This document shows positions 10,668 through 22,090 of a stretch of DNA of 64,000 bases, piece by piece. The notes beneath the pieces are model-generated. The model was given only the letters and a program-made list of their open reading frames with translations. It did no database searches and was not told the origin of the DNA. Made by a program: the position numbers and the translations under genes. How positions within the stretch are numbered: position 1 is the stretch's first letter; each line of letters begins with the position of its first letter. The DNA is from Dactylonectria macrodidyma (taxonomy: Eukaryota > Ascomycota > Sordariomycetes > Hypocreales > Nectriaceae), in assembly GCA_020744425.1 (NCBI GenBank), contig JAGMUV010000004.1, positions 4,030,001 to 4,094,000 on the forward strand, written 5' to 3'.

Positions 10668-12048
10668 TTACCTCCTCTTAGTCCTCAGTCCCAGCTTCAG
10701 AAGATTCCACATCCATGACCTTTTACCCTTGCCTCTCTTCAATACGCTTCGTGTGATTGTACTATTGCTTGCCTGGCTCCCGTCTTCCCAATGTCCTAGT
10801 AACTGTTCAAATAAAGTCGAGTTTCCAATAGCTCCGCCGAAAATGTCAAGGAGAGAACTTTGGTCTGCGCCCAGTATGCCACCAACAACATCGCTTAGCA
10901 GACTGATTACCGGGACTGTGAACGGGATATGCTTCTGGTTCAGAACACCCTCGATGTATTTGACGTGCTCCCCGTTAACAATGGTTGAGTTTCCAGTGGC
11001 GTTGAATTTGAAGTAGCCATGGCTTAGAGGCTCCTTCTGGCTATCGAGGACCTCTGACAGGTTAGGTACCAGCTCGTCAAAGAAGAAATTCCCGTCAAAC
11101 GGCACAGTGTTGTTTCCAGGCCTGAGCTGAACGTCGTACAGATGGACCAAGCCGAGTCTGGTTGGTCCGGACTCCAGGTTGAATGTCAAATTACCGAGTC
11201 CAAGTGTGAGAACTCCAGAATTTGGGATGTTGAGATGGCCTTTCATGTTGAACTTTGTGTCATTTGACTTGAGCATAAAATCCAGATCTACGAGCCCGAA
11301 ACCGTCGAGATAGTTTAGGGAGGGCACCTCAATGGTCTTATCAAGGTGACGCTTGTACTTCAGAGTACCGAGGTGAATGTTTGGGTCGCCTTGTAGGGAT
11401 AGTTCCACCTTGGGCTGGTCGAAGAATTGATTGAACCAAATGAGGAGTTCGGTTTCGTTGGTCACCAATAGAGTCTGGTTCGTCACGAGAACATCCGTTC
11501 GATGGTTGATGTGCAGCTCTGGGAGACGAAGTTTGAAGAATGAAGAGACGGGCTCCGTTTCCTTGTTGTACAGGTAGAGGTCCACAGGATCAAGTTTCAC
11601 TCCCAGCGGCGTGTTTAGGGACGTGAGAAGGCTCATGTTAACGTGCGTTGGCGAAAGCGCCTGGAGAGCACCGCCGCCTATTGGCAGCTTCTGGCCATTG
11701 AGGATGTTCTGAATGATTGCCGGAATGATGACCTTGAATCTGGTGTGGCTCGTGGTTAGAGAATGTCACCCATGGGCTGTGCGCCTGGGAGTTTGGGGCT
11801 TACAGTAATGGGAGCAGAATGGCGAGCAAAATAATAAATGCCAACAGGTACCACCACTTCCAGCGCCCGAAATGCCGCTTGACCTTCTCTCTTTTGGTAA
11901 CGACCGGAGTGGCCTTCTTATCATGAACATGATCTTCGAGTGAAGCGTCATCGCTCTGAACGTCCTGAGGTGTAGCACTGTGTGTGCTGTCTCTCCTCTC
12001 CCCAGGCGAGGAGCGTCCACCTAAGGCAGTGTTTTCCTTCTCAGTCAT
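10668..12048 (-). CDS. Membrane-anchored DUF3712-like protein
   Basis: Protein of 438 residues in two exons on the minus strand (12048-11804 and 11739-10668; 64-bp intron just after the membrane segment). Residues 1-62 are polar and end in basic residues, 64-82 form one transmembrane helix (WWYLLAFIILLAILLPLL), and the rest is a large extracytoplasmic beta-rich domain with many N-glycosylation sites (NQT, NET, NST). This order matches fungal DUF3712 proteins, which resemble the LEA/lipid-binding-like fold and often sit at the cell periphery; their function is unknown. The tail is strongly basic, with two Lys-Arg pairs before a short tryptophan- and leucine-rich segment and a terminal basic cluster. 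It shares strand with the large repeat protein at 12958-16924. The family call rests on architecture, not a search. Confidence 0.8.
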
Positions 12049-12957
12049 TCTGAACGGACGCTACACCCAGCAAAGGGCAGCATAGAACTGTGTTCTTTGT
12101 AATGGCGACCGAAGCCTCTTGTGCAGAGAAGCGATGATCTGAAAGATGAAAGATGGAGAACAAGAGCAAGAAAAAGGACAAGTAGGTAGGAGGCCGTGCC
12201 AACTCCTCATCCAACACAAATGGAAAACACCACTCCTCTTCATAATTATACCAGGGTAACAAAGATAATGAAGTGCTCCATTAGGAATAGTCAAGATCCA
12301 CCTTGTACATACTGGGCGGAAGAGATTTGCGGATCACCGTGCGGGGTACTCGCACTAACGAACAGGGGGGGATCAGATACGAAAGCTGATCACAAGACTC
12401 CAATGCAACCCAAGCGAGAGTGATGAGCTGGAGCTAGCACCAAGCCTCTTCACTCCATCACATTTTGGTGCTGGAAATCGCAGGCAAGAAACCTGCTTGC
12501 AAGAGCCCCAAAAAGCTTAGCTTGCGAGAATTATTGAAACAAGAATGGCCTAGCACTACTTGCATAAAACCGAGGCATTGACACATGTCGGGTCCTTTAC
12601 GCGGAGTCAACTTCCTCACCGTGGCAAGGTTTTCGGACAAACGCTGGCAAGAAATCTTTGACAATCCAGCAACACTGTTCAGATCATCAGCTACTAATTA
12701 TCGAACGACACGACGCCATTGAACCCATCAACTTCAGCTGTCATGATTCATTAGGCCTTTGTTTAATGATGGAAGGCCGGGTCTGGGGTAACACATTGAC
12801 GACACGCTGAGACACATTTCAATTGATCACTCATCTAACATTATTTGCCATAGGGGTATCGTGTACTAAATATGCAACATCCATACTGATAATCTGCCCG
12901 TTGTACTTCATCTATATCGTCACAACATTATGGCTACTATTCCCTCCTATCATAGCA
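12049..12957. other. Intergenic between two minus-strand genes
   Basis: This contains the promoter of the DUF3712-like gene (right of 12048) and the 3' flank of the large repeat-protein gene. No open frame with motifs was found. Confidence 0.5.
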
Positions 12958-15900
12958 TTACGTCCGGCCCATCAACTCCTTAAGCACGGCATGAACAAGG
13001 TCCGCCACAGTCGCGACGAGCTAGGGATGTCAGTCAGTTAAAAGATCGAATAAATAGTGGCGTAATTGTACTTACCGGTGTCGCGTCCCCAATGAGCTCT
13101 CCCACTTGAGACACAAATGTTCGACTCAGAAGGGATTCAGCGTTGCCCAGAAGACCCACAATACCCTTTACATTCTTAGGCGTGATCAGCGGCAACACCT
13201 GTTCTATGATTCCTTTGATATCAATCTTCTTGAGAGCGCTGAGGAGAGGCTTGACTGCATCGACAAGACCAGATAAGTCGATTCCGTTGAGCTCCTTGAG
13301 CAACGGCTCAATGACCTCAAACAGGCCTTCAAGGTCAACCCTATTCAAGATGTTGACCAACGGTACTGCCCCGCTTATGAGTGTTTGAGTCTGGTTGACG
13401 AATTTGCTGGTGAGAAGGTCTTCAGCATTGCCAACAAGACCAAATACACCCTTCAAGGTTTCGGGGGTCAGGTACGGCTTTAGGGCATCGAACAAGGCCT
13501 CGAGATCAATATCGTCCAAGGAGTCAAGAATCGGAAGAATCTTGTTGACCAATCCAGCAAGATCAATCTTGAGAAGTGCATTGAGCAGTGGCTTGACCTT
13601 CTTGATGAGATCTGCGAAGTCAATTTCACCCAGAGCCGTGAGAAGTGGCTGCAGTTGAGTAATGAGTTTCTTCAGGTCGATCTCTCCAAGCGCCGACACG
13701 AGGGGTAGAGCCTCATCAATGAGTGTCTGAGTTTGGTTGACAAATTTGGCGGTAAGAAGATCCTCGGCATGTCCAAGCAGTCCCATAATACCCTTGATGC
13801 CACTTGGCGACAGTAAGGGCGACAGAGCATCGAAGAGACCCTGGATGTCAAGGTCGCTGATTTCATCGAGTAGCGGTGAAAGTTTCTTGACGAGCTTCAC
13901 AAGATCGATCTTTCCAATCTCGGTAAGCAGTGGAGAGATTTGATCAATCAGCTCTGGGAGGTCAATTTCACTCAATGAGGATATCAATGGAACCGCGCCA
14001 CTGATCAAAGTCTGGGTCTCATTGACAAACTTAGTCGTCAACAACTCTTCAGCGTTGTCCAACAGTCGGATGATGCCCTTGATGGAGTTTGGCGTGAGCA
14101 AGGGGCTTATCGAGCTTAACAAGCCTTCAAGATCCAGCTTGCTGATCTCCTTGAGGAGCGGGCCAACCTGGTCAAGCAATCCGGCCAGGTCAGCATCACT
14201 AAGGCTGGCAAGAAGAGGCGAGGCATTTGAGATCAGAGACTTCGTTTGTGAGACGAAGTTCTTGGTGAGGAGATCTTCAGCATTACCGAGAAGCCCAATG
14301 ATGCCATTGATTGATTCCTTGGTGAGCAAGGGGCGCACGGCGCTTAGCAAACTGGCGAGATTCAACTTGCTGATCTCATTCAATAGTGGACCGACTTGAT
14401 CAAGCAAGCCCTGCAGGTCAGCCTTATCGAGACTTTCAAGAAGCGGCGCGGCCTTTGAAATGAGGGACTTGACTTGAGACACAAAGTTTGCCGTCAAGAG
14501 ATTCTCGGCATTGCCAAGAAGCGCCACTATGCCCTTGATCGAATTCTTGGTCAGGAGGGGTGCTAATGCCTCGAGAACGCCTTGTAGATCAATCTTGCCA
14601 AGACTAGTGATGAGTGGGCTTGCGCTTGACAGAAGAGACTTGATGCTCTTGACAACGTCTTCTGTCAGTAGCGATTCGGCATTGCCAAGAAGCGTAACCA
14701 AGCCTTTGATCGAGTTCTTGGTCAGGAGGGGCGCTAATGCCTCTAGGACACCTTGCAGGTCGAGGTCGCCTAGGCTAGCAATGAGCGGGCTTGCATTTGT
14801 CAGGAGAGACTTGATGCTCTTGACAACGTCTTCTGTCAGCAACGACTCGGCGTTCTCTAGGAGCCCGACTAGGCCCTTGATAGATTCCTTGGTTAGGAGA
14901 GGCGATAGGGCGCTCAACACTCCTTGAAGGTCAATGTCTGAAAGGCTGTCGATCAATGGAGAAGCGCTTGTCAATAGTGACTTGATGCTCTTGACCACGT
15001 CCTTGGTTAACAAAGACTCAGCATTCTCCAATAGCCCGACGATGCCTTGAACAGAGGTCTTGGTCAGAAGTGGCGCAAGGGCATCGAGGACTCCCGCGAG
15101 ATCAATGTCAGAGAGCTTATCAATCAATGGTGCAGCGCTCGACAGTAGCGACTTGATGCTCTTGACAATGTCTTTCGTCAAGAGTGACTCGGCATTTTGC
15201 AACAACCCGACGATGCCCTGGATAGAGGCCTTGGTCAGAAGTGGCTCAAGAGCATCTAGAACCCCTGCTAGATCGATGTCGGAGAGCTTTTCGATTAACG
15301 GTGAGGCGCTGGTAAGAAGCGACTTGATGCTCTTGACAGTGTCCGCCGTCAGGAGCGACTCGGCATTCTTCAAAAGCCCCACGAGCCCCTGTATATTCTC
15401 CTTGGTGAGAATAGGGCTCAAGGCATCTAGCACTCCCTCAATGTCGATATCAGACAGCTTGTCAATCAACGGTGAAGCGCTACCGATGAGGGCTTGCGTT
15501 TGGTTGACAAACTTGGGCGTCAATAGGTCCTCCGCGTTGTTCAGCAAGCTCACAATACCATCAATAGAGTCCTCCGTGAGAAGCGGCTTCACTGCTGCCA
15601 GGATATCTTCGAGGTTCAATTTTGTGAGCTCCTTTAGGAATGGAGAAAGGTCCGAGAGCACGGGTGCAATCTCTTTGATGAGCTTTTGAATCTGATCGAC
15701 GAAATCCGCAGTCAAGAGATCGCCGGCATTCTTCACGAGGCTCACGATTCCCTTGACTGAGTCCTCGGTAAGTAATGGCTGGAGTGCTTGCAAAAGTCCC
15801 TCAAGATCAAGCTTCGTAAGCTCTTTGAGGAGTGGCGTGATGTCGCCAAGAATAGGGCCAATATTCTCGATAAGTGATTGTGTTTGGTTGACAAAGTTGG

Positions 15901-16924
15901 GTGACAGTAGGTCTCCAGCGTTCTTGACTAAGGAAACAATATCCTCGATTGAGTCCTTCTTAAGCAATGGATCTAAAGCCTCAAGAATTCCTTCGAGATC
16001 AAGGTCTGTAAGCTTCTGGAGCAAGGGCTTCAGATCGCCTAGCAGAGGTGACACGTCTGCAACAAGGGATTGAGTCTGGTTGACAAAGGTAGGCGAGAGC
16101 AAGGTCTGCGCGCTGTCAACCAACTCGACAACGCCCTCAATCGCATCCTTCTTAAGCAAAGGACTCAAGGCGTCGAGAATGCCGTCAAGATCGAGCCCTG
16201 TGATCTTCTTGATCAAGGGAGATAGCTCAGTGAGTAAGGGTGAAACGTTGCCGACAAGTGACTGAGTCTCATTGACAAAGCTTGATGTCAGAAGGGCAGC
16301 GCCATTCGACAGCAGAGTGTCAATGTTGTCGAGGTTTCCGTCCGTCAGAAGCTTCAGCACTTTGTTGACGATGCCAGCAAGATCGATGTCTGAAATCTCG
16401 TTGACCAGATCTTCGAGGTTCAATTTGGATACCAATTCCAGAAGCGCTCTGATCTGAGTGGGAGCGGGCGGCTTCAAGGTTGCAGCGAGGTAGACCATGG
16501 CATCATGGAACGCCTGGAGGAACTCGGAGGTAAGCAATCCCTGGAGTGCTTTCAGGAGGTCTGGGAGATCTCCCAGAGCGCTGATGAGGCCGCTGATAGC
16601 ATCACCAAGATCGTCTAGACCTGGAATCGAGAGAAGGCCGCTGGAGTCGGAACTCGAGTCCGAGCTTGAGTCGGAGTCTGAGCTGGTCGTGCTATTATTT
16701 TGGCGTTTGATTAAAACTGGCGACCGGTGCAGCTGATTGCTCTTGAGTAGCACGTTGAGCTCTTTCAGCGCATCTGTCAGCTCCGATCGAGGAACGAGCG
16801 CGAGATTGTGCTTTGACAAGAGCTCGACGAGCTCCAGCTCAGGCGGCGAGACGGTCTTGGGCGTGTCATGAGCCGCAAGACTGAGCGGCACCAATGCCGT
16901 GACGAGTAACTGGCAGAACCGCAT
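12958..16924 (-). CDS. Giant secreted amphipathic-helix repeat protein
   Basis: Protein of 1303 residues that I do not recognise. The start is the ATG opening MRFCQLLVTALVPLSLA, a signal peptide. Exon 1 is 16924-13076; a 55-bp intron (GTAAGT, branch CTGAC, CTAG) leads to a 21-codon last exon 13020-12958 ending ADLVHAVLKELMGRT. A Lys-Arg site (VLIKRQNNST) and a Ser/Asp-rich linker follow the first ~70 residues, suggesting Kex2-type processing. The rest is 16 copies of a unit built on NAExLLTxxFVxxTxSLI, each followed by short leucine-rich helices (SPLIxxLxxIDLxGVLxALxPLLTKxSIKGIVGLL). Early units are about 55 residues and C-terminal ones longer because extra helices are inserted. Recurrent NQT/NET sites suggest glycosylation. 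Period and hydrophobicity predict a solenoid or lipid-associating amphipathic helices. Central units are most alike, a sign of recent expansion. Confidence 0.85.
13100..16330 (-). repeat. Intragenic tandem coding repeats (16 units)
   Basis: The giant secreted protein gene carries 16 in-frame repeats, about 165-180 bp each in the centre and longer toward the 3' end. The central units at about 14500-15360 share near-identical strings at the DNA level (for example the code for KSIKSLLTSASPLI), showing duplication more recent than the flanking units. Copy number may vary between strains. Confidence 0.8.
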
Positions 16925-17640
16925 TGTTGTGGGAGGGCTGCTGCAAAGGTGGAAGAAGACCGTTTTGCCTGTGGAGACAGCTAGAAGACGAGGTCGCTGA
17001 GGTGGGTTATCGTCATTATTGTTTATACAAGTCCTTGCATCTAGCCCAATCACTGCACATCAATTAGCACTTCGGAAGACTCCCGCCGATTCTCCAACTT
17101 CCCCAGGTTTCGTTCCTTGAGCTCCATAAGTGCCTCGGCCAAGAACGCGGGGAGATCTAACTTGGATGGATCGTGTGTGGTTGATCCTTACGCTTGTTGA
17201 CATGGGGCTGCCCCATGCAGCTCGCAAGCTATCTCGCATTTGGTACAGCTCACAGTCCGAGGCCAAGCTAGGGTCACGAACATCATTGCAAGGTCTCGCG
17301 TGCTTTTTGCGTGGCAAAAGGCGCCCTGCCCCGCAGTTTTCGAGCGTGGATTACTCCAAGCGTGATAGCTAGCTCGTGTTGGCCCAAAGCGGTTCTTGAA
17401 GAACGAATCAATGGTAGGAAGTTTATCAGTGTGATAATGTGATAGCGACGCCACCAATTTCCAACATCAGCTCACGCTTTGACTGATCCACAGACAAAGA
17501 GCCATCTAGATTGCCAGTGTGTTTGTTCTACTCATTGCACAACCTTATGTTGTGAAGTCGCAATCATTTCATGAAGATTGTCTTTAGGGGTACTGAATTA
17601 AAGAAACTCAAGCTTTATCCAAATCTAATGATTGTGCTGA
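16925..17640. other. Intergenic, no gene seen
   Basis: Promoter side of the giant repeat-protein gene and 3' flank of the Sec14-like gene. Small overlapping open frames on both strands lack motifs and were not accepted. Confidence 0.5.
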
Positions 17641-18854
17641 TTAATTTGCAGCCTTGAAGTCAACATCGCCTTGTCTGTTGATCACACCGACGCGATGGTA
17701 GTATGTCGTCGCCCTAATGTACGGATCCAGCTTCCAGAAGTTCAGCATAAGCTGCTTCACTAACTCGTCTCTCTCGGCGTTTTTCTCCTTGCCCAGGGCG
17801 AACTCTGGTTCCAGAGATACCCACTCCGCCGTCAATCGATGGAACTGGTCTACCAGTTCGTCTCGTTCTGTTTGGATCTTGACCTTCTTCTCCTCCGATT
17901 GCATCCTTTCATTCTCACCCGGCACTGGATTCACGAACTTGTACTCCCAGGTATCGTCACCACCGTAGCATTTCTGCAGGTTGTCCTTGGAGATGAACTT
18001 GGCGACACCTTTATTGCCACTGGTGAAATGAATCTTTGAGGCAATGATGGGGTCTAGCCAATGTTTGATGACATTCCAAATGCCTGTTGAACAAGATTAG
18101 CGCAATAATAACGACTCTGAGGTTGTCATGACTTACCCCAAAACACGAATGGTGCATTGTGAACAAGGACAACCCCGAGAGTCTCAGGATATCTAGCCTC
18201 CAGGATCTGAATGAGAAACTTGACAACATGGAAGTCCATGTTTCGCAAGCCAAAGCCTGTCAGATCAAAAATAAGGCACACCTTATCGTGTGCCTCTCTT
18301 GACATGACCCTGAGCATCTCAATATTGTGCAAGACGTATGTCTCCATGGCGGCAGCTGACTGCTTGCTAGGGTCATGAAGCCGAACCTTGATGATGTACA
18401 CTGGATGGCCGTCTTTGTCAGTCCCTCTGACATAGCTCTTTCCAGAACGGTACTGCATGATGAATGCCTCTTCATCCACGGTCTGCGTCTTCTTCAGCCC
18501 GACGCTCTCTCCTTCTCTGTTGAGGTCGGTGTTGATTCGTCGCTCAATGCGCCAGTTGACGGCAGATGCGAGCATGTTGACGGCTTTGACGACATCCCAG
18601 TTGCGAGCTCGAAGAAAGCGGAGAACTGTTGCATCAGGATGATCCGCAAGAATTGTGTCCCATAAGCCTTGCTTGAAGTTCTCCGGAGACTTGTTGTCGA
18701 GGTTTTGAAAAAACTCTTGACTTTTGTCTGGGGCATCATGACTGATGCTCTGAGTCCCGCATAGTCGGAGTAAGTGCACCCATGCCTCTTGAAGGTTGCG
18801 TTCCTCTTCAACAGTCAAGTTGCCCAAGGTACCCGGTTCAGAAAGAAAAGGCAT
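17641..18854 (-). CDS. Sec14-type CRAL-TRIO lipid-transfer protein
   Basis: Cytosolic phospholipid or other hydrophobic-ligand transfer protein of 386 residues. Exons on the minus strand are 18854-18137 and 18083-17641 (53-bp intron; the split glycine codon joins FVFWG to IWNVIKHWLDPI). An N-terminal CRAL-TRIO-N helical region contains DATVLRFLRARNWDVVKA. The lipid-binding CRAL-TRIO domain follows, with GKSYVRGTDKDGHPVYIIK, VCLIFDLTGFGLRNMD and the gate-helix segment ETLGVVLVHNAPFVFW. The C-terminal ~110 residues are charged and helical. I chose the ATG beginning MPFLSEPGTLG because the frame upstream (to 19016) is low-complexity and unlike the family. It is close to the oxidative cluster but may be unrelated to it. 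Confidence 0.9.
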
Positions 18855-19698
18855 TTTGAGATTTAGTGTGCTGATAGTTGACGAGGATTGATTTGAAATG
18901 CAAGTAAACAAGTCATTCATAGGAGATCTCGGTGAGGCAATGCTGTCAATAGGTAGCTGGGAGTCAGAGATGCAGGACAATGAGTAAATAACCGTGCTAT
19001 CGAGGAGGACAGTCACAGACTAGCCGTAGATTGTGAATGTTGAAAGAAGCTATCAGCAGCTTCTCGAGGCTCTATGCCTCGGTTGTGAGAAGAAGAGCGA
19101 TTTGACAGCGGAATCAATCCTGCTTCTGTGGTCAGCTGAGTGGTATAGAATGCGGCTATTATCGTCTCGGAAGGTGGTCCCCAATTGGGAAACATTGTTG
19201 AACCCCACAAAGACAACCCCACGAAGACTGTCTGACTTGGTATTGTTGATCATCAAGGTGGGTAGGGCTCGCAAGCCACACGATCTGGAGCTAATGTACC
19301 CCGCACCGGCCAAGATGCCCGATTTTGACCATGAGCCGGCAGGAAGACGTCATTCACAACAGCTACCTCGGATTGTGGGGGTTGTGCTCTTTCTTTGCCC
19401 AGCCGCAAATGGCTTTCGATACCGAAAGCGAGGATACACAGGGACCCGGAAAAGTCGGTTGCTGAGCACTAGAGAAAAACGACATGCAGGTTTGGCATCT
19501 CGAATAGTCCTTTTGTGGGATATTCTACACACTATCTGTGCCCATTTGACGTAGGTTGTCACAGATGCTGAGAGTGGTCTTCAATCAAGATTGGAACATG
19601 CTTCTGAAAGCGAGAAATGATAGAGATACGATTTCAATTTTGTATACTGCTAGCTCAGTTATCCAAAGAAATTGCCATCCTGGATCCGACGCTATCCA
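18855..19698. other. Intergenic between Sec14-like and monooxygenase genes
   Basis: A 173-codon plus-strand frame (19033-19554) occurs here, but it has no motifs, no good partner exons and unusual composition; I treat it as chance. The rest is the promoter of the Sec14-like gene and the 3' flank of the monooxygenase. Confidence 0.45.
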
Positions 19699-21192
19699 TC
19701 ACGAGTACTCCAGGTCCGTAGAAATGTCCCCCCATTTTGCCCCAGCCATGTCAGAAAAGTAATTAGACTTGGGGCTCCATGACCCTGATCCGCCCTTTGG
19801 AAACACAGCACTAGCGTTCTTCAAGTAGGTAGAAGTCAAGGTCATCATGGGTTTGACCGGCATATTCTTCGATACAGCCATTCGCGGCACCGCAGTTGTC
19901 ACGCTCCGCTCTCGCATCCTGTTGAGAATGCGAACAAAGAGCCGCGCGCTGACATCAGCCCCCAGTGTCCAGGACGCGTCCTCGTAGCCCGTAATGAAGA
20001 GAAGATTCGGGACATCCTGAAGCATGGCCGCTCTCCAAGCATATCTGTCCGCCACGTTGAAGGCCTCCCCATCGATCATGAATTTAATGCCTCCGCCGAA
20101 TCGAAGCTTCAGACCCGTAGCTGTGACAATGATGTCCGGGTGCAAAGATTCTCCCGACTCAAGCTCGATGCCGTTCTCCGTGACAGTCTTGATCTTATCA
20201 GTAACCACGTCTGCCTTGCCCGACCGGATAGCAGCGAAAAAGTCACCGTTCATACAAGCGCAAAACCGTTGCTCCCATGGGTTGTAGCGGGGTTTGAAGT
20301 GAGGGTCCCAGCTAACGTCAGGCGGGAGCTGCTTGATGGTGACATGTTTGATGACCCTTTTCGCCAGCCCAGGGCACGACTTGCAGAGAAGTGTCGTGAA
20401 GTAGCTCTTGAAGAGCCACAAGAGCCGGTTGAGAAAGTGAGCAATACTGGCAGGCAAGATGGTAAAAAGGAGGGTCGTAAAGAAGCTATTTGAGGGCAGA
20501 GGAAAGATGTAACCTGGGCTTCTTTGCAGCATCGTGATCCGTTTCGCTTTGTCGGCCATGGATGGTACGATTGTGACAGCGGTGGCGCCGCTTCCAATGA
20601 CAACTACGTTCTTGTTTGTGTAGTCGTAGTCTTCGGGCCAGAACTGAGGGTGGATGACTTTCCCTTTGAACTTTTCGATACCTGGGATAGTGGTCTGGAG
20701 TGGCGTCTGGTAATCGTAGTAGCCAGTACCGAGGAGGACAAATCGGGCCTGAAAGACGACGGGTGCGTCATCTCCGAGTCGAGTCACCTGTAGTTCCCAC
20801 CTCTTCTTCTCCGAGCGCCAATGTGCCTCAGAAACACTATGTTTGTAGCAGATGTGATGGTCGATGCCCGCTGACCTCGCGGAGTCGATCATATAGTCTT
20901 TGATCTTGTCGCCGGCAGCCAGAGATTCGTTGTGTTTCCATGGACTCCAAGGGAAGCCAAAAGTGAATATGTCGGAGTCGGATCGAATGCCGGGGTACTT
21001 GAACAGATCCCATGTGCCTCCAATTGAGTCTCGGCCCTCGAGGATGGCATAGGACACATCGGAAGGTCCTTCGGTTTGGATGCGGTAGGCGGCGTTGATC
21101 CCGGAGATGCCTGCGCCAATGATGATAACGTCGAATGACAGATTGTCGTCAATCTTGTCGAAAGAGCTCGTTTCGTCCGAGTGATTGTCCAT
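19699..21192 (-). CDS. Baeyer-Villiger-type FAD/NADPH monooxygenase
   Basis: Single-exon flavoprotein of 497 residues. The FAD-binding Rossmann motif GAGISG is at residues 26-31, the segment GGTWDLFKYPGIRSDSD matches the conserved flavin/substrate region of class B monooxygenases, and a second nucleotide motif VVIGSGATA follows for NADPH. Between them FKGKVIHPQFWP fits the Baeyer-Villiger fingerprint FxGxxxHxxxW[P/D]. Such enzymes insert oxygen next to a ketone to give an ester or lactone; homologues act on cyclic, aliphatic or steroid/terpenoid ketones. No signal peptide is seen, but a hydrophobic stretch near residues 245-270 may attach to membranes. Downstream neighbours on the same strand are an esterase and an SDR, the other two steps of a BVMO route. 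Confidence 0.9.
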   Translation of the reverse strand: MDNHSDETSSFDKIDDNLSFDVIIIGAGISGINAAYRIQTEGPSDVSYAILEGRDSIGGTWDLFKYPGIRSDSDIFTFGFPWSPWKHNESLAAGDKIKDYMIDSARSAGIDHHICYKHSVSEAHWRSEKKRWELQVTRLGDDAPVVFQARFVLLGTGYYDYQTPLQTTIPGIEKFKGKVIHPQFWPEDYDYTNKNVVVIGSGATAVTIVPSMADKAKRITMLQRSPGYIFPLPSNSFFTTLLFTILPASIAHFLNRLLWLFKSYFTTLLCKSCPGLAKRVIKHVTIKQLPPDVSWDPHFKPRYNPWEQRFCACMNGDFFAAIRSGKADVVTDKIKTVTENGIELESGESLHPDIIVTATGLKLRFGGGIKFMIDGEAFNVADRYAWRAAMLQDVPNLLFITGYEDASWTLGADVSARLFVRILNRMRERSVTTAVPRMAVSKNMPVKPMMTLTSTYLKNASAVFPKGGSGSWSPKSNYFSDMAGAKWGDISTDLEYS

Positions 21193-22090
21193 GGCGAGCC
21201 AATATGATTGAACAAAGTAACTGCTTGTATTAATTTTCAGGTGTTTGTGTAAATAGGTAGGTTTCTAACATGAGCGAACCAGAGATTATGTTGCAGTTGA
21301 ACGCTACCATATGTAGGATACAATGTGATATTTCAATGGCTTTCGTGGCTATGACGGGCTAGGGTATTGCAGGAAACCTCGGCACCTCGAGATCGCTTTT
21401 TCTGGGTTATCATGCCACATCGTATGGGACCCCGATATATGGGTTAGCTTGCGAGAAAACATCGAAACACGCGGAGGTGTCGGTGGAATTTGTCTCCCGT
21501 CGGGCGTTGAGCTTGTCACTAGATGTCAGAACGGGTCATCACATGTAAGATTGCCGATCTTATCCATTGCCTGACAATTATCTGGTATCCGATTTAGAAC
21601 TAGACACGATGGCATGCGCACTTGGCAATGCGGGACATGAAATCATGGTGGTGGTTCCGCCACGGAGGCTGGCGGAACTGATGCGAGATCGCAAGCTAAA
21701 CCACAAAGGGGAACTTTTGAGAGAAGACCTAGACCTAAACCCAAACTGCGGGGAAAGTCGTTCAAAGTATCTCTGTGTATTAGGCTAGAGCAGGCATCCG
21801 CTCGCAAGCTAGGCGAGAAAACTAGTCTAGCCGCTAAGTGAATCAATACCCACCACTTCACAACCTGTCAAAGTTGCGTGGCAAGGACCCTTCTGTTGAT
21901 CCGACGGTCCGCTGGCGATCTTCAGATCCACAATTGGAGGTGTCGAGAGCACGCGCACGTCATTGCAAAGAGAGAGAATACTCGGTAATTCAGACTTCAT
22001 GTGAATGTATTGAGCTATGAGGGGCTTCTCGTTGATGCGTAGATGAACTGGGCCATCGAAGTGGCACCTGAATCGAAACTGCGGTACTCT
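21193..22090. other. Intergenic, promoter of monooxygenase
   Basis: About 900 bp with no gene. It contains a perfect 9-bp inverted repeat with a 7-nt loop at 21654-21678, listed separately. A 73-codon plus-strand frame at 21567 has no recognisable content. Confidence 0.5.
21654..21678. repeat. Perfect inverted repeat GTTCCGCCA-N7-TGGCGGAAC
   Basis: Nine-base arms match perfectly around the loop CGGAGGC. The arms carry CCG/CGG triplets in inverted orientation, the kind of half-site used by Zn2Cys6 dimers. It lies about 460 bp upstream of the monooxygenase start, so it could be an operator for the local regulator at 25442, or a hairpin relic. Confidence 0.4.

Noticed and set aside
13034..17053. 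Full 1339-codon frame taken as the repeat protein
   Set aside because: The first 43 codons precede a clear signal peptide, and the last codons read into an intron with strong splice sites, so ends at 16924 and 12958 fit better.
19033..19554. 173-codon plus-strand frame between two genes
   Set aside because: No domain, no signal peptide, no splice partner and unusual composition; it overlaps the 5' region of the Sec14-like gene.
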